This document shows positions 9,546-19,240 of a stretch of 64,000 nt of DNA, one piece after another. The stretch lies in assembly GCA_014323675.1 (NCBI GenBank), contig JACONN010000003.1, positions 682,001 through 746,000 of the forward strand. The letters run 5' to 3'. The DNA is from Hormoscilla sp. GM7CHS1pb. Its GTDB lineage: Bacteria > Cyanobacteriota > Cyanobacteriia > Cyanobacteriales > Desertifilaceae. The translations under genes and the position numbers were made by a program. Numbering within the stretch: position 1 is the stretch's first letter; every line of letters starts with the position of its first letter. Under the pieces are notes generated by a model. The model was not told where the DNA came from. It was given only the letters and a program-made list of their open reading frames with translations, and did no database searches.

Positions 9546-10812
9546 ATGAGTACAGAATTGGTGGTTCTAAAAAATGGTGGCGCTGGGAGCGCACTTCAGC
9601 TCGACGCAACTCAGATGTTAGCTGAGATCAGAGAAATCTTGGAGCGCAAGGGGCTGATGACAGCAGATCAGTTCTTTATGGTCAGCGGTCATCCTGTACA
9701 TGAAACTTCAGAAGGCTCTACTCCACTCTCCGAAGTATTGGTCACGCCCGAGGGACAGAATCACCCCGTGCTGACAGTAGGGGTGGGCTCGGCGAATATC
9801 GGCCAAGGTCCAGATGACACAGTAAGGATGTGGAATCTGATGGGCGATGGACAGAAATTGATGATCTTAAACAGTATTGTTGAAATCACAAAGGGCATCG
9901 CATTAGATGCTAATGGTGCCCATAAAACAACACACGATGCCATTACGCCACTGGCAAATGATTCCCTACCTAGCTCAACAGTTCCAAGGATTCAATCTTC
10001 AGTGAAAACGAAGGCCTATTTCAGCAAGTATGCTCAAAGTCTGGCGACGAGTAACACCAACGGTGCTTCACTTTCGGTAAGTACACCCTTTGCCAGCGGT
10101 AGCACGTCTTTTAGTTATGCCCAGTCGCACTCTCAGAGCAGTTCGGGTGTAAATACCTATTTCGTTGGCTCGTACAACGTCAATAAGGTAGTCCTGGAAC
10201 TGGATGAGAAAAAACTCCAGTTGACTAATAACTTCAGAACTGCCCTGCTGACTGCGGCGGCACATGATCAACGGGCGGACGAGTTTGTCGGAATTGTAAA
10301 GGCACTTAATCAGTATGGGTGGTACATAGTTATTAAGCTGACACTTGGTGGATTGCTGTATACAACGAAAACTGAGAAGGCTTCGAGCTGGTCCCAAGCG
10401 GATTCACATGCAACCGAGTTTGCAGCATCTTTCGAGGCATCGTTCCGCGGTATTGGGGGGGAGCTGCCTATAATCACGCTGACAGCAGTGAAACAACCTC
10501 ATCCGGCAGTTCTGGCGAAACTAACCTGGTCTTCACAGCGGTCGGGGCGATCCGGCTAAATCCAATAGCTACCCAGAATGGGCGAATTCACTGGAACCAG
10601 CCGCCAAATGGAATGCCTCTAGCTACGGTGAACTAATTCCTTCTCTTGTCCCGCTACTCAATATGGGAACTGACAATAAGAGGCTATATGTTTTCATCAA
10701 GAATGTTCTCGCTAACGAGTACGCCAACAGTCCTAGTCTTCACAATCTGCAACCGCTCATTGACGTAGGAGACTATTCCCTACAACTCAATAAATACTTA
10801 GAATTAGCCTAA
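9546..10812 (+). CDS. MACPF-domain pore-forming protein, frameshifted
   Basis: Starts after AAAGGGA at 9546. Residues 1-80 are the domain shared with the preceding gene (EIREILERKGLMTADQFF). The rest resembles MAC/perforin proteins: KTKAYFSKYAQSLATSN, then NKVVLELDEKKLQL, and the signature YGWYIVIKLTLGGLLY (Y-G ... G-G), followed by SWSQADSHATEFAASFEASF. Two one-base G losses (G7 at about 10456-10462, G4 near 10545) break the frame. Repaired, it continues AYNHADSSETTSSGSSGETN, EWANSLEPAAKWNASSYGEL (typical MACPF end) to a stop at 10812, 422 residues. MACPF proteins oligomerise into membrane pores. No signal peptide, so release would need another route. Confidence 0.8.
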
Positions 10813-10865
10813 GTTTGTGGGCAGCTCTTGACCGAATCACTTTAATCAGAGAGACAAATATAGCT

Positions 10866-10902
10866 TTTCTCGGTTTAAGGCGTATCGCCTTAAACCGAGA
10901 AA
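10866..10902. terminator. Perfect 17-bp hairpin
   Basis: TTTCTCGGTTTAAGGCG, loop TAT, then the exact complement. It lies between the MACPF and sedolisin genes. There is no U-tract beyond the terminal AAATAAA, so it may be a transcript-stabilising hairpin or a dispersed palindrome rather than a true terminator. Confidence 0.55.
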
Positions 10903-10948
10903 TAAACTAGCCTACATAGACGGGACTCCATCTATTTGAGAACAACTT

Positions 10949-12607
10949 ATGACGAGTAATGTGACTAGGCAGGGGTTGCTTACTTCCCATCCCCTGCCAC
11001 CAAACACCCACAAAATGTGCCGTGCCAACAGGTCTACTGACCTCTGCATTCAAGTTCAGATTCGGCCCCCAAGAGAACTGGAGGTCGGATCGGATCCCAA
11101 GCCCGGTACAAGGCATTTCACCTTACAAGAATATACACGCCACTTCAGTGTGTCTGACGAGGAAATAGCACGGGTAGCAGATTTTTTCACGGGAAAAGGA
11201 CTCCAACTCTGCGGAACCTGTGCAACTTCACATGTGATTAGCCTGACAGGCTCTATTGAGCAAATTGAAACCGCCTTGAGCATCGAACTCTGGCTTTACG
11301 AAACGAATGGGCATGAATATATTGCGACAACTGTTACACCCCTTTTGCCAGCAGCGATTGCGGATCTGGTGGCAGGTATTCATGGGCTAAATAACCGTCC
11401 TTTTGATTGCGAATCAGAGCCACAGCCCCCGAACCTTACCTCTGATGTTGGCGTAGCTCCAACCCCAACTGTTTCTGCTGCTCCTATAGCGGGGGCGCAG
11501 GAGAGACAGAAAGATCCCCAGCCCCCCTTCTTTCCGCCTGAAGTTGCTTCGTTTTATGACTTCCCGGAGCATGGGGGTGCTGATCAGCGTGTTTCTGTGT
11601 TGGAGTTCGGAGGGGGATTCGATCCGAACATCCTCAAACAGTACTTCCGGAGGGTATTAGGTACAGATGGTCCTAGCTTTAACACGGTTTCTGTTCTTGG
11701 GGCAAAGAATAATACGACATCTGGAGCATCTGTCGAAGTGATGCTGGACCTCGAAATTCTCGGGTCACTTATTCCAGAGGCAGAAATTACAGTTTATTTT
11801 GCGCCAAACAATGGGTCTGGCTGGGCTGAGGCCCTTCGTCAAGCCATTTTCGCGACCCGGACCCCAGATGTCATATCTGTTAGCTGGGGCGCTGTTGAAG
11901 AGTTCTGGTCTAACACTGAGATCGCCACAATAGAAAAGCATTTGAAAGCTGCTGTACACCTTGGCATTACTGTCTGCTTCTCTACCGGGGATAAAGGTGT
12001 AGAACCGCGCGGATTGAGTAATGTTCAACGAGTGAATTACCCTGCATCGAGCAGTTTTGCTTTGGCCTGTGGGGGGACAACACTCTCGGTCTTAAATGGG
12101 CAGATCGCTAGTGAGGTTGTGTGGCGTGGCTATGCACAGGCAACTGGAGGTGGTATCAGCACAATCTTTGACAATGTGCCCGAGTGGCAGATAGCTGCGA
12201 AACCTTGTAGAAACTTGAGTACGGGAAAAGCTGGACGTGGGATTCCGGACGTATCTGGAGTTGCATCACCACAAACCGGATACAACGTGCTTTTGAATGA
12301 TGGTACCTGGAGTTCTCAAGGTGGTACTAGTGCTGTTGCCCCGCTTTGGGCAGCTTTGGTCGCACGAATGAATGGGTTGCTTGACTGCCGGCTCGGCTTC
12401 CTTAATACCCGGCTATACAAGCTGTCAGAGGGATTCAGAGATATCGTATCTGGAAATAACAGCATGAATAGCGCACGAGGTTATAGTGCTGGCCCCGGAT
12501 GGGATGCATGTACTGGCCTTGGAAGCCCTAACGGTAAAGCCCTACTCAAGGCAATCGCTAATCAAGTTAGGGACGAGCAAGAAAATAAAGTACCGATGAA
12601 AAAGTAG
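10949..12607 (+). CDS. Sedolisin-family serine-carboxyl protease (S53)
   Basis: 552 residues. A pro-domain (residues about 1-150: FTLQEYTRHFSVSDEEIARV, LTGSIEQIETALSIELWLYE) precedes a linker rich in Pro and a catalytic domain from about 185. Catalytic Glu/Asp lie in ASVEVMLDLEILG, the oxyanion Asp region in PDVISVSWGAVEEFW, and Ser in SQGGTSAVAPLWAALVARMN. The calcium site is in FRDIVSGNN and GYSAGPGWDACTGLGSP. Family members are autoactivating acid proteases, normally exported; here no signal peptide is visible. It is intact and on the same strand as the MACPF gene, so it could process that toxin, but this is inference. Confidence 0.9.
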   Translation: MTSNVTRQGLLTSHPLPPNTHKMCRANRSTDLCIQVQIRPPRELEVGSDPKPGTRHFTLQEYTRHFSVSDEEIARVADFFTGKGLQLCGTCATSHVISLTGSIEQIETALSIELWLYETNGHEYIATTVTPLLPAAIADLVAGIHGLNNRPFDCESEPQPPNLTSDVGVAPTPTVSAAPIAGAQERQKDPQPPFFPPEVASFYDFPEHGGADQRVSVLEFGGGFDPNILKQYFRRVLGTDGPSFNTVSVLGAKNNTTSGASVEVMLDLEILGSLIPEAEITVYFAPNNGSGWAEALRQAIFATRTPDVISVSWGAVEEFWSNTEIATIEKHLKAAVHLGITVCFSTGDKGVEPRGLSNVQRVNYPASSSFALACGGTTLSVLNGQIASEVVWRGYAQATGGGISTIFDNVPEWQIAAKPCRNLSTGKAGRGIPDVSGVASPQTGYNVLLNDGTWSSQGGTSAVAPLWAALVARMNGLLDCRLGFLNTRLYKLSEGFRDIVSGNNSMNSARGYSAGPGWDACTGLGSPNGKALLKAIANQVRDEQENKVPMKK

Positions 12608-13283
12608 GGGGAACGGGGAACGGGGAACGGTCGGTAACGCCGCCCAAGAAGATTGGGACTTTATTAAATTGCAAGTCCCTTAGAACTTCATAGACTGGGG
12701 TGCGGTCAAAACCCGTTGGTTTTCCAAGGTTAAATTTCTTAACCTGTCCGTTGTTCTCCCTTCGGAGTTTTGATTTATCATGTCCGCTTTATCATGCTTT
12801 AACATTATCAAAACATGATAAAACCCTAAAAATGCCGAGTTCAAGGTGTTTTGGCATATTTAAACATAATTTTGGGAACTTCGTCAGTTTCGATAAATTG
12901 ATCAAAACATGTTTTTGTGTTAATATTTATGATTAAAATGGAGTTAAAAGTATTTATTACATCTTAAAACATAACTTAATTCGGAAAAACAGATTTTTTA
13001 GTTTCAATTATTTATGTTTTAACATTATAAAAGGAAATTTTTTTTTAAGAATAGACCAGCTAGTTAATGTTTTTTATGTTTATTCATGATTAACTGAATT
13101 TATCCCTTCGGAGTTCTCTGTATGGTCGCGGTAGCATCCTCTATCAACTACTTGTAACCACACCCCGATCGACCTCTCCGACTACCATCTGCTGACGGGT
13201 GCGGTCGCGAACGGTTGGTTGAAGTTGCCCAATCCCGCGAATGGTGGTGCCTAGGCCGTTCACCCTACTAAGTCGCGCTATTG
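12608..13283. other. AT-rich intergenic region
   Basis: No supported gene. Begins with three GGGGAAC repeats, then a 330-bp AT-rich block (about 12770-13100) with TTTATCATG and CATGATAAA forming a hairpin at about 12788-12824 and recurrent AAAACAT/ATGTTTT words. GGTGCGGTCAAAACCCGTTGG at about 12701 is one copy of a dispersed repeat also seen near 4214 and 53936. Confidence 0.5.
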
Positions 13284-14608
13284 CTAATTGTGCGTGCATG
13301 CCGATCGGGGGGTGAGGTCGTCTAACTCTGCATAATCTGGTAAAGTGCGATCGACTGCTTTCCCCCGGCGCAAGACCAGGCGATCGCCCTGGTGACGGGA
13401 GAGGAGTTCGCTATAGGTCCGCCCTTTGAACAGAATCAAATCTGCCGGTCCACCCTCTTCTATTTTCCCAACTTCTGGCAGTCTCATCAAGTCAGCGGGG
13501 TGGAGGTAACGGCCCTCGGCCAGTCACCATAGGGCATATCTAGGTGACCGATGCGGACTGCCATTGTGAAGACTTCCAACATATCGCGATCGCCAAAACC
13601 GTAGAAGGGGTCGCGACAATTATCACTTGCTAAAGCTACGGGAATACCAGCAGCTTTAATTTCCTGTAATAAGGTCACTCCTCGCCAGCGGGGTGTCCTA
13701 CCGGGTTGTCGGTCTTGCAGATAAAGATTGCACGTGGGCAAGCTAACAATTGCAATACCCGCCTCCCTTACCAACTCCAAAGTTTGCTTCACTTCCTCTG
13801 GGGACTGTACTGCCAAGCTACAGCAATGTCCGCAGATAATTTTACCAGAGAATTGGTGACGTAGGGCTGCTGCTGCTACGTGGCGGACGGTCATGGCCTC
13901 GGGGTTCCCGCTTTCGTCGGTGTGGAAATCTAGATCCAGACGTCGTTCCATTGCCAGGGAAAAAACCCGGTCTAACTGCTTGTCTAAATCTACATTCATC
14001 TGGGGCATTCCCCCCATGATACCGCCAATTTCGGCAAGTCGATCGGCTAATTTTTCTCCCTCTGGGGTTCCGAAGCGATCGATCAAAACTAGAGAAACCC
14101 CTTGCAGGAGTATTTTATCTTGCCATTCTTCCCGTAGGGTTGTGAAAACTTCCCAACTATCAGGTAGATGCTTGCCAAGGTAATCCAGATGGGTTCTAAT
14201 GGCTTTAGTACCGTGGGCGTAACTGCATTTGAGCCCAAATTCCATCCGCCGATAGATATCTTCTGCGTCCCAATATTGGGACGCATCCCGATCGCAAGTT
14301 TCTATGGCACCGTTAAAACTGCCATCGGGGTTGGGCGATCGATCCCAGACATGTCCTTTATCCAGGTGGGTATGCAGATCTACAAAACACGGCCACAACT
14401 GACCACCCCGTAAATTTAACCCGGGCACATTTCCAGTTTCTGGGTTCTGACTGCTGGCAACTATTTGCCCGATCGCCCCATCTCTGACTTCCAGATCGAC
14501 CATCACCAAGTCTTCCCAGGTACGCTCGGCATTTTCTGGCACTTCTGCCAGCAAAGATGCCGGTACGCGAACATTTTTCAACCAGTATGTCGTGTCATTA
14601 AATTGCAT
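13284..14608 (-). CDS. Cytosine-deaminase-like amidohydrolase, frameshifted
   Basis: Amidohydrolase-superfamily enzyme of the CodA/AtzC type, which removes an amino or amide group from a heterocycle. Metal-binding motifs visible: VDLHTHLDKGHVWDR (residue about 75), DLDFHTDESGNPEA, IICGHCCSLA and ALASDNCRDPFYGFGD. The frame ends at 13487 after TSTPLT; adding one C near 13497-13500 gives TSTPADLMRLPEVGKIEEGG and reaches the C-terminus at 13284, total 441 residues. It lies next to an ABC importer transcribed in the same direction, suggesting uptake and deamination of a pyrimidine-like compound. Exact substrate unknown. Confidence 0.8.
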
Positions 14609-14697
14609 ATAAGGATACTCGTATCGATCCCACTTAACTTTTGCTCAATTTGCTCAATGGTGGGCGATGCCCACCCTACATCTGGTGAACTCCGAAC

Positions 14698-15531
14698 TCA
14701 TCGTTCCTTGGCGATCGCGCTTTCGTGCCAGTTTCGCAGTAAAAAGTCCGAGACAAACATCAACACCACAAATATTATCACCCCCAACATGGTAATCAGC
14801 AACAGGGCGGCGAACATGCGGGGTATTTGCAGATTATAGCTAGCATTGAGAATTTGATAGGCCAGTCCCGATCGGGCCCCTCCGGTCCCGGCCACAAATT
14901 CTGCCACTACTGCCCCGATCAATGATAACCCACCACTAATCCTGAGTCCAGCCAGGAAATAGGGCAAGGCACTGGGCAAGCGCAAGTATAGCAGAGTTTG
15001 CCAGCGAGATGCTTTATATAGCTTAAACAGGTCGCTCAGGTTAGAGTCAACCGTATTCAGTCCCAGGGTAGTATTGGAAACGATCGGGAAGAATGCTACT
15101 ATCCAGGCACAGAGGACTAACGCCCCAAAGGTATTATCTCTCAACCAGATGATGATTAAAGGGGCGATCGCCACAATGGGCATGGTTTGTAAAATCACTG
15201 CGTAGGGAAAAAAGCTGCGTTCGATCCACTTACTCTGGGCAAATAATATCGCGATCGCCAAACCAGAAATTGCTGCTACAATAAAAGCAACTAGAGTAAT
15301 TTTCAGAGTAATCAGCAGGGAAGCAAACAATTCATTCCAGTCACTAATCAGGGTTTGCAGCACCAAGGATGGACTGGGCAGCAAATAATAGGGGATCCCA
15401 CTGACTCGCACCCCGATTTCCCAGATTAGCAAGGCAATAATACCCACCACAACGGGGGCGATAACATCTAGGGAAAATAACTTGTTTATTTTCAACCGGT
15501 CGTTCATGTTTGTAATATTATATCTCAACAA
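14698..15531 (-). CDS. ABC importer permease (SsuC/TauC type)
   Basis: 277 residues with about six membrane helices, starting near LFSLDVIAPVVVGIIALLIW. It has the BPD inner-membrane component loop LYLRLPSALPYFLAGLRISG (EAA-like motif), normal for sulfonate/nitrate/pyrimidine importers. Works with the ATPase at 16466 and binding protein at 17262, but is separated from the ATPase by a 0.9-kb block carrying another gene framed by inverted repeats. Intact. Substrate unknown; the amidohydrolase next door suggests a nitrogen heterocycle. Confidence 0.85.
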   Translation of the reverse strand: MLRYNITNMNDRLKINKLFSLDVIAPVVVGIIALLIWEIGVRVSGIPYYLLPSPSLVLQTLISDWNELFASLLITLKITLVAFIVAAISGLAIAILFAQSKWIERSFFPYAVILQTMPIVAIAPLIIIWLRDNTFGALVLCAWIVAFFPIVSNTTLGLNTVDSNLSDLFKLYKASRWQTLLYLRLPSALPYFLAGLRISGGLSLIGAVVAEFVAGTGGARSGLAYQILNASYNLQIPRMFAALLLITMLGVIIFVVLMFVSDFLLRNWHESAIAKER

Positions 15532-15553
15532 TTATACAATTTTTTTAATTATC

Positions 15554-15622
15554 TAGTCGGTTTTAACCGACTTTAGCTATTAGACGGGGGTTTAACCCCG
15601 GCGGGCTGACAGCGAAGTGAGG
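15554..15622. repeat. 70-bp inverted repeat, left copy
   Basis: Contains the palindromes GTCGGTTTTAACCGAC and GGGGGTTTAACCCC, ending GGCTGACAGCGAAGTGAGG. The reverse complement, with a few differences, lies at 16276-16344. The pair flanks the nuclease-like gene. Such GGTTTTAACC palindromes are common in cyanobacteria; the paired arrangement is what stands out. Confidence 0.85.
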
Positions 15623-15637
15623 TAATTATTGGTTTCT

Positions 15638-16252
15638 TCACGATCGCAGGACCGCAACGATAATTCTCAGCAATGGTTCCAAGTCAGAGGGAACCCGATA
15701 CAAATTCAAATCTTGGGTAATCTGTTTTTGGGCGCGATCGCACAGTCCAAATTGCCAGATATCGCCGGTCGAGACTGCGCCTGTTAACATAGGTTCATCA
15801 GAGTCTGTCCAGATATCTAAAGCGATTAGTTCCACAGCAAGTTGCGTAAACCCCCTGGATAAATCAGCATTCTTCGCTTTTACTACCAATATTTTACTCC
15901 TAGTATACAGATAGTAATCTAGATCGCCTTTGAGTCGATCGTTGACCTTGAGGGGATATTCAATCCGTAACTGCGCCTGAGTGTAATGTAGCACATCCAG
16001 CAAGATGGGCGCAATCAGCAATTCACGTCTCGCCGCCTCGCTAGTCAGACTGACATAGGGCAAGCTTTCTGCTATTCTAGATTTCAGATTATCCAGGCGA
16101 TCGAGTGGCCCTTCAAACTGGGGTAAATTAACAGTCCTGCGCCCAAAAGAGTAACCCAACTCAGCTAAAATGTCCTCCGGTTCGTAGGTCATCTCAAAGT
16201 AGCTGCGAAAAGTATATGATTTTTCCGGGTCGAGGATAGGGACTTTACTCAT
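15638..16252 (-). CDS. PD-(D/E)XK-like hypothetical protein
   Basis: 204 residues. The pattern LKGDLDYYLYTRSKILVVKA followed by KNADLSRGFTQLAVELIALD resembles the nuclease core of cyanobacterial PD-(D/E)XK hypothetical proteins, where the third motif is normally E-A-K. Here it reads K-A-K, so the acidic catalytic residue appears lost (one G-to-A change would do it). No membrane segment. Function unknown. It sits between permease and ATPase of an importer and is bracketed by 70-bp inverted repeats, so it may be a late insertion into the operon. Confidence 0.6.
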   Translation of the reverse strand: MSKVPILDPEKSYTFRSYFEMTYEPEDILAELGYSFGRRTVNLPQFEGPLDRLDNLKSRIAESLPYVSLTSEAARRELLIAPILLDVLHYTQAQLRIEYPLKVNDRLKGDLDYYLYTRSKILVVKAKNADLSRGFTQLAVELIALDIWTDSDEPMLTGAVSTGDIWQFGLCDRAQKQITQDLNLYRVPSDLEPLLRIIVAVLRS

Positions 16253-16275
16253 ACCAAATGTCTTTAAATTAATTC

Positions 16276-16344
16276 CCTCACTTCGCTGTCAGCCCGCAGG
16301 GGGTTCCAACCCCCTGCTAATAGCTTTAGTCGGTTAAAACCGAC
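16276..16344. repeat. 70-bp inverted repeat, right copy
   Basis: Reads CCTCACTTCGCTGTCAGCC, then GGGGGTTCCAACCCCC and GTCGGTTAAAACCGAC. It is the reverse complement of 15554-15622 with several differences, some inside stems and compensated. Confidence 0.85.
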
Positions 16345-16397
16345 CCACGGCTAAAAGCTAAAGTCCACTTTAGTGGACTTTAGCTTTTAGCCGTGGG
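16344..16397. repeat. 54-bp perfect palindrome
   Basis: A 26-bp arm beginning CCCACGGCTAAAAGC meets its exact complement across two bases. It directly abuts the right 70-bp repeat and is followed by another small palindrome, GTGGGTTTTAACCCAC. Confidence 0.95.
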
Positions 16398-16465
16398 TTT
16401 TAACCCACGGCGGGCTACGATTATAATCGAAAATTGTAGTATTTTTTCCCCAAATGGGATCTTCT

Positions 16466-17218
16466 CTATTTTATCGCTTCCGCCAACCAACGCGCCACCT
16501 CACGGCAATATTTATTATACAATGAGGAAGTTCTAAACTCTTCCGTACGCGGATAAGGGGCCTCAATAGGGATATCTGCCACCACTCGTCCCGGACGGGC
16601 CGCCATGACTATTACTCGATTTGATAGATATACCGCCTCATAAATATTATGGGTGACAAACACGATCGTCCATTGTTTCTGACTCCATAAAGACAGCAGA
16701 TCGTCGTTCAGTTTACTCCGAGTAATTTCATCCAGGGCCCCAAAGGGTTCGTCCATTAATAATACCCTCGGTTCCGTAATCAGCGCCCGGGCGATCGAGA
16801 CTCGCATTTTCATCCCCCCCGACAACTGGCGGGGATAGCTGCGTTCCCATCCCTTTAATCCTACCAAATCTAATGCTTCCCGTACCGCCCTACTTGACTC
16901 TTTTTGAGATTTTCCTGCTAGTTTCAAAGGCAAACTGACATTCTCCATTACCGTTCCCCAGGGCATCAGAGCCGCTTCCTGAAACACGAATGCTAACTTT
17001 TGGTTCCAGGCGCGATCGCCCCATTCAATCTTACCATAACTAGGCTTTTCCAATCCAGTTATCAGCCGCAGTACCGTACTTTTGCCGCATCCAGAAGGCC
17101 CCAATAAACTCACGAATTGAGAGTCTTTTGTCTCCATACTCATGTCTTGCAAAGCTACCGTCCCATTCGGGTAAACCTTGTTTACATGAGTTATGGTAAT
17201 TGCTGGTTTTTCGCTCAT
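16466..17218 (-). CDS. ABC importer ATP-binding protein (SsuB/TauB type)
   Basis: 250 residues. Walker A LLGPSGCGKSTVLRLITGL, Q-loop LAFVFQEAALMPWGTV, signature RQLSGGMKMRVSIARAL, Walker B VLLMDEPFGALDEITR and switch His in VFVTHNIYEAVYLS are all present. Powers import with the permease at 14698 and the lipoprotein encoded upstream at 17262-18290. Start at 17218 fits the family. Confidence 0.9.
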   Translation of the reverse strand: MSEKPAITITHVNKVYPNGTVALQDMSMETKDSQFVSLLGPSGCGKSTVLRLITGLEKPSYGKIEWGDRAWNQKLAFVFQEAALMPWGTVMENVSLPLKLAGKSQKESSRAVREALDLVGLKGWERSYPRQLSGGMKMRVSIARALITEPRVLLMDEPFGALDEITRSKLNDDLLSLWSQKQWTIVFVTHNIYEAVYLSNRVIVMAARPGRVVADIPIEAPYPRTEEFRTSSLYNKYCREVARWLAEAIK

Positions 17219-17247
17219 TTTTGCTAATTGCCAATCTTTTTGCTTGT

Positions 17248-17267
17248 CTGTAGTGGGCCCACTACAG
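17248..17267. repeat. 20-bp perfect palindrome
   Basis: CTGTAGTGGGCCCACTACAG overlaps the stop codon of the binding-protein gene and precedes the ATPase gene. It could be an mRNA end or processing structure, or an operator. The GTA-TAC spacing of 10 does not fit an NtcA site. Confidence 0.6.
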
Positions 17268-18290
17268 GTAATATTCTACTCCTTTGTTAACGAATTCCAG
17301 CCTGTAGGCTTTTTTGTAGTTATTATCTGGCTTTAACAGACCTGCTTCTACCATGATATCAAAAAACGACTGCCAACGTTCCTCTGTCATCGCCCCTATT
17401 CCTAGGGTTTTCGCATCTCCAGAGTCCACCATCCCATATTCTTTCATCTTCGCGAAACCATAGGCTAGCAATTCATCCGTCATCTGGGGATAATCTTTTT
17501 TAATCAGTTCATTTGCAGGGACAGGATTTTCCAGATAGCTATACCAACCTTTAATTGACCCATCCACAAACCGCTGCACCAAGTCCGGGTTTTTTTCTAC
17601 CAATTCTATTTGAGTATCTATAGTAGTAGCATAAGGATTGTAACCGTAATCTGCTAACAAGAAAATTACTGGTTCAACTCCTGCTTGTTGCACGGTAAAA
17701 GGTTCTGAAGAGAAGTATCCTTGCTGCACCGCATTTCGATCCAACAAAAATGGACTAACATTGAAATTATAGGGACGTCTTTGGTCTTCTGTGAACCCGT
17801 ATTTCGCCTGCAAAAATGACCAATAGCCTACCGTACCTGCCGAAACAAATATTGGCTTGCCCTTCAGTTGTTCCAGGGAGTCGTTACCGACCCCTGGATG
17901 GGCGATTAAAACTCGGGGATGTTTTTGAAAGATTGCTGCTACTGTAATTTTAGGAATTCCCGCTGCCACGGCCATAATGGCACCGTCACCACTTCCCATC
18001 ATGAAATCTACCACACCGCCCATCAACAATTGAGTGCCATTGACTTGCGATCCGCCCATTTTGATGGTAGCATCCAGACCATGTTCTCGATAAATTCCCG
18101 TGGCTACAGCTTGGTAGAAACCCCATGTTCCGCTTGAGCGTACCAGTCTGTGGTATACTCAACCCGATCGAGACCATCTTCCGTTTTTCTCCTTGCCATT
18201 GCTGCAAGCCGTCAGCAGGCCACTCCCGAGGGCGATCGCCCCTATCCCAAGCAATGTTCTGCGATTAATTGATAATTGGTAATTTGTCAT
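17262..18290 (-). CDS. ABC importer substrate-binding lipoprotein (NMT1/THI5-like), frameshifted
   Basis: Starts MTNYQLSINRRTLLGIG at 18290, with an Arg-Arg and a lipobox SGLLTAC, so it is an exported lipoprotein. The middle shows VEYTTDWYAQAEHGG and YQAVATGIYREHGLDATIKM, then KMGGSQVNGTQLLMGGVVDF, typical of NMT1/SsuA-like binding proteins. An extra A in an A5 run (about 18190) and a missing G in a G4 run (about 18118-18121) split the frame; corrected length is 342 residues. C-terminus KKAYRLEFVNKGVEYYL is intact. Binds an unknown small molecule, probably the substrate of the neighbouring amidohydrolase. Confidence 0.8.
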
Positions 18291-18362
18291 CTTGTCAATC
18301 GTGAATGGTTAATTGTTAATTGTTCCGAAGTTGATTCGATCGGACAAGGCGAGAGGCCCCTC

Positions 18363-19151
18363 CTACAGCGTCAGCTGATAACTATTCCATGCTTCCCAGA
18401 AAATAGAGATTGCCATGACCGCCAGGAAACTGCGAAAGGCGATCGTAATGACTTCATCGGGTAATCTGGGCAGAAAGCGAGTGCTAATCTGGGCACCCAC
18501 CAGTCCCCCCATGCCCAGAACCAGACCGGGCAACAGCAAGAGATTATCTGGATTTTGCAGGAAGTGGCCCACACAAGCAGAAGTGGCCGCGATCGCGATC
18601 GCCCCCAGACTTGTCTGAATAGCTACTTTAATCGTTTCTCCCAACAGCACGATTTGCAGGGGCACCATAATCACCCCGCCACCAACTCCGAACATCCCTG
18701 CCATCAGACCGGCTGTACTGCCAGTTAAGATGCGGACCAGAATTGGGTCAAAGGGTTGGTGCATTGCCCCTTCTTCATCACTGATGATGCGTTTGCGCAC
18801 TTCCACTAAAAAGATATTCAGCACCAGAAACAGCCCAAACCCCAATAGAAGTATGTAAGGTTTAACATAATTGGCTACATAAGCACCCACCGGTGCGGTC
18901 AATAAAGCTGGCAATCCCAGGTAAATCACCCGCTGGAAACTGAGGGTGCCCATCAACCAGTTTTGCATGCTACCAGAAGTAGCGGTTACTAAGATGGCCA
19001 GGCTACTGGTTGCCACCGCTTGCACGGGTTGGTAAGCCAAGGCTACTAGAAAGGGCACCAAAACCGTGCCGCCACCGATGCCCAGAAAACCGGCGAGAAT
19101 TCCAGCCAATAGCCCCCCACCAGCGAGAAGCGACAATTCCAATGTAGTCAT
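18363..19151 (-). CDS. TauE/SafE-family permease
   Basis: 262 residues, about eight hydrophobic segments, with the duplicated family motifs LAGILAGFLGIGGGTVLVP (residue about 15) and GLMAGMFGVGGGVIMVPLQI (about 150). The family includes sulfite and organosulfonate exporters, but substrates are rarely known. Intact. It is upstream of, and on the same strand as, the importer genes. Confidence 0.9.
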   Translation of the reverse strand: MTTLELSLLAGGGLLAGILAGFLGIGGGTVLVPFLVALAYQPVQAVATSSLAILVTATSGSMQNWLMGTLSFQRVIYLGLPALLTAPVGAYVANYVKPYILLLGFGLFLVLNIFLVEVRKRIISDEEGAMHQPFDPILVRILTGSTAGLMAGMFGVGGGVIMVPLQIVLLGETIKVAIQTSLGAIAIAATSACVGHFLQNPDNLLLLPGLVLGMGGLVGAQISTRFLPRLPDEVITIAFRSFLAVMAISIFWEAWNSYQLTL

Positions 19152-19240
19152 AGCCAGATCTCCGGGGCTAAGTTATTGTGTGACAAGGTTGAGCGGCAAC
19201 ATCGGCGGATGTGCGCAAATTACATTGTAATAATATCGCC

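Noticed and set aside
17248-17267. NtcA-type operator in the GTAGTGGGCCCACTAC palindrome
   Set aside because: Spacing between GTA and TAC is 10, not 8, and the site overlaps the end of a gene rather than a promoter.
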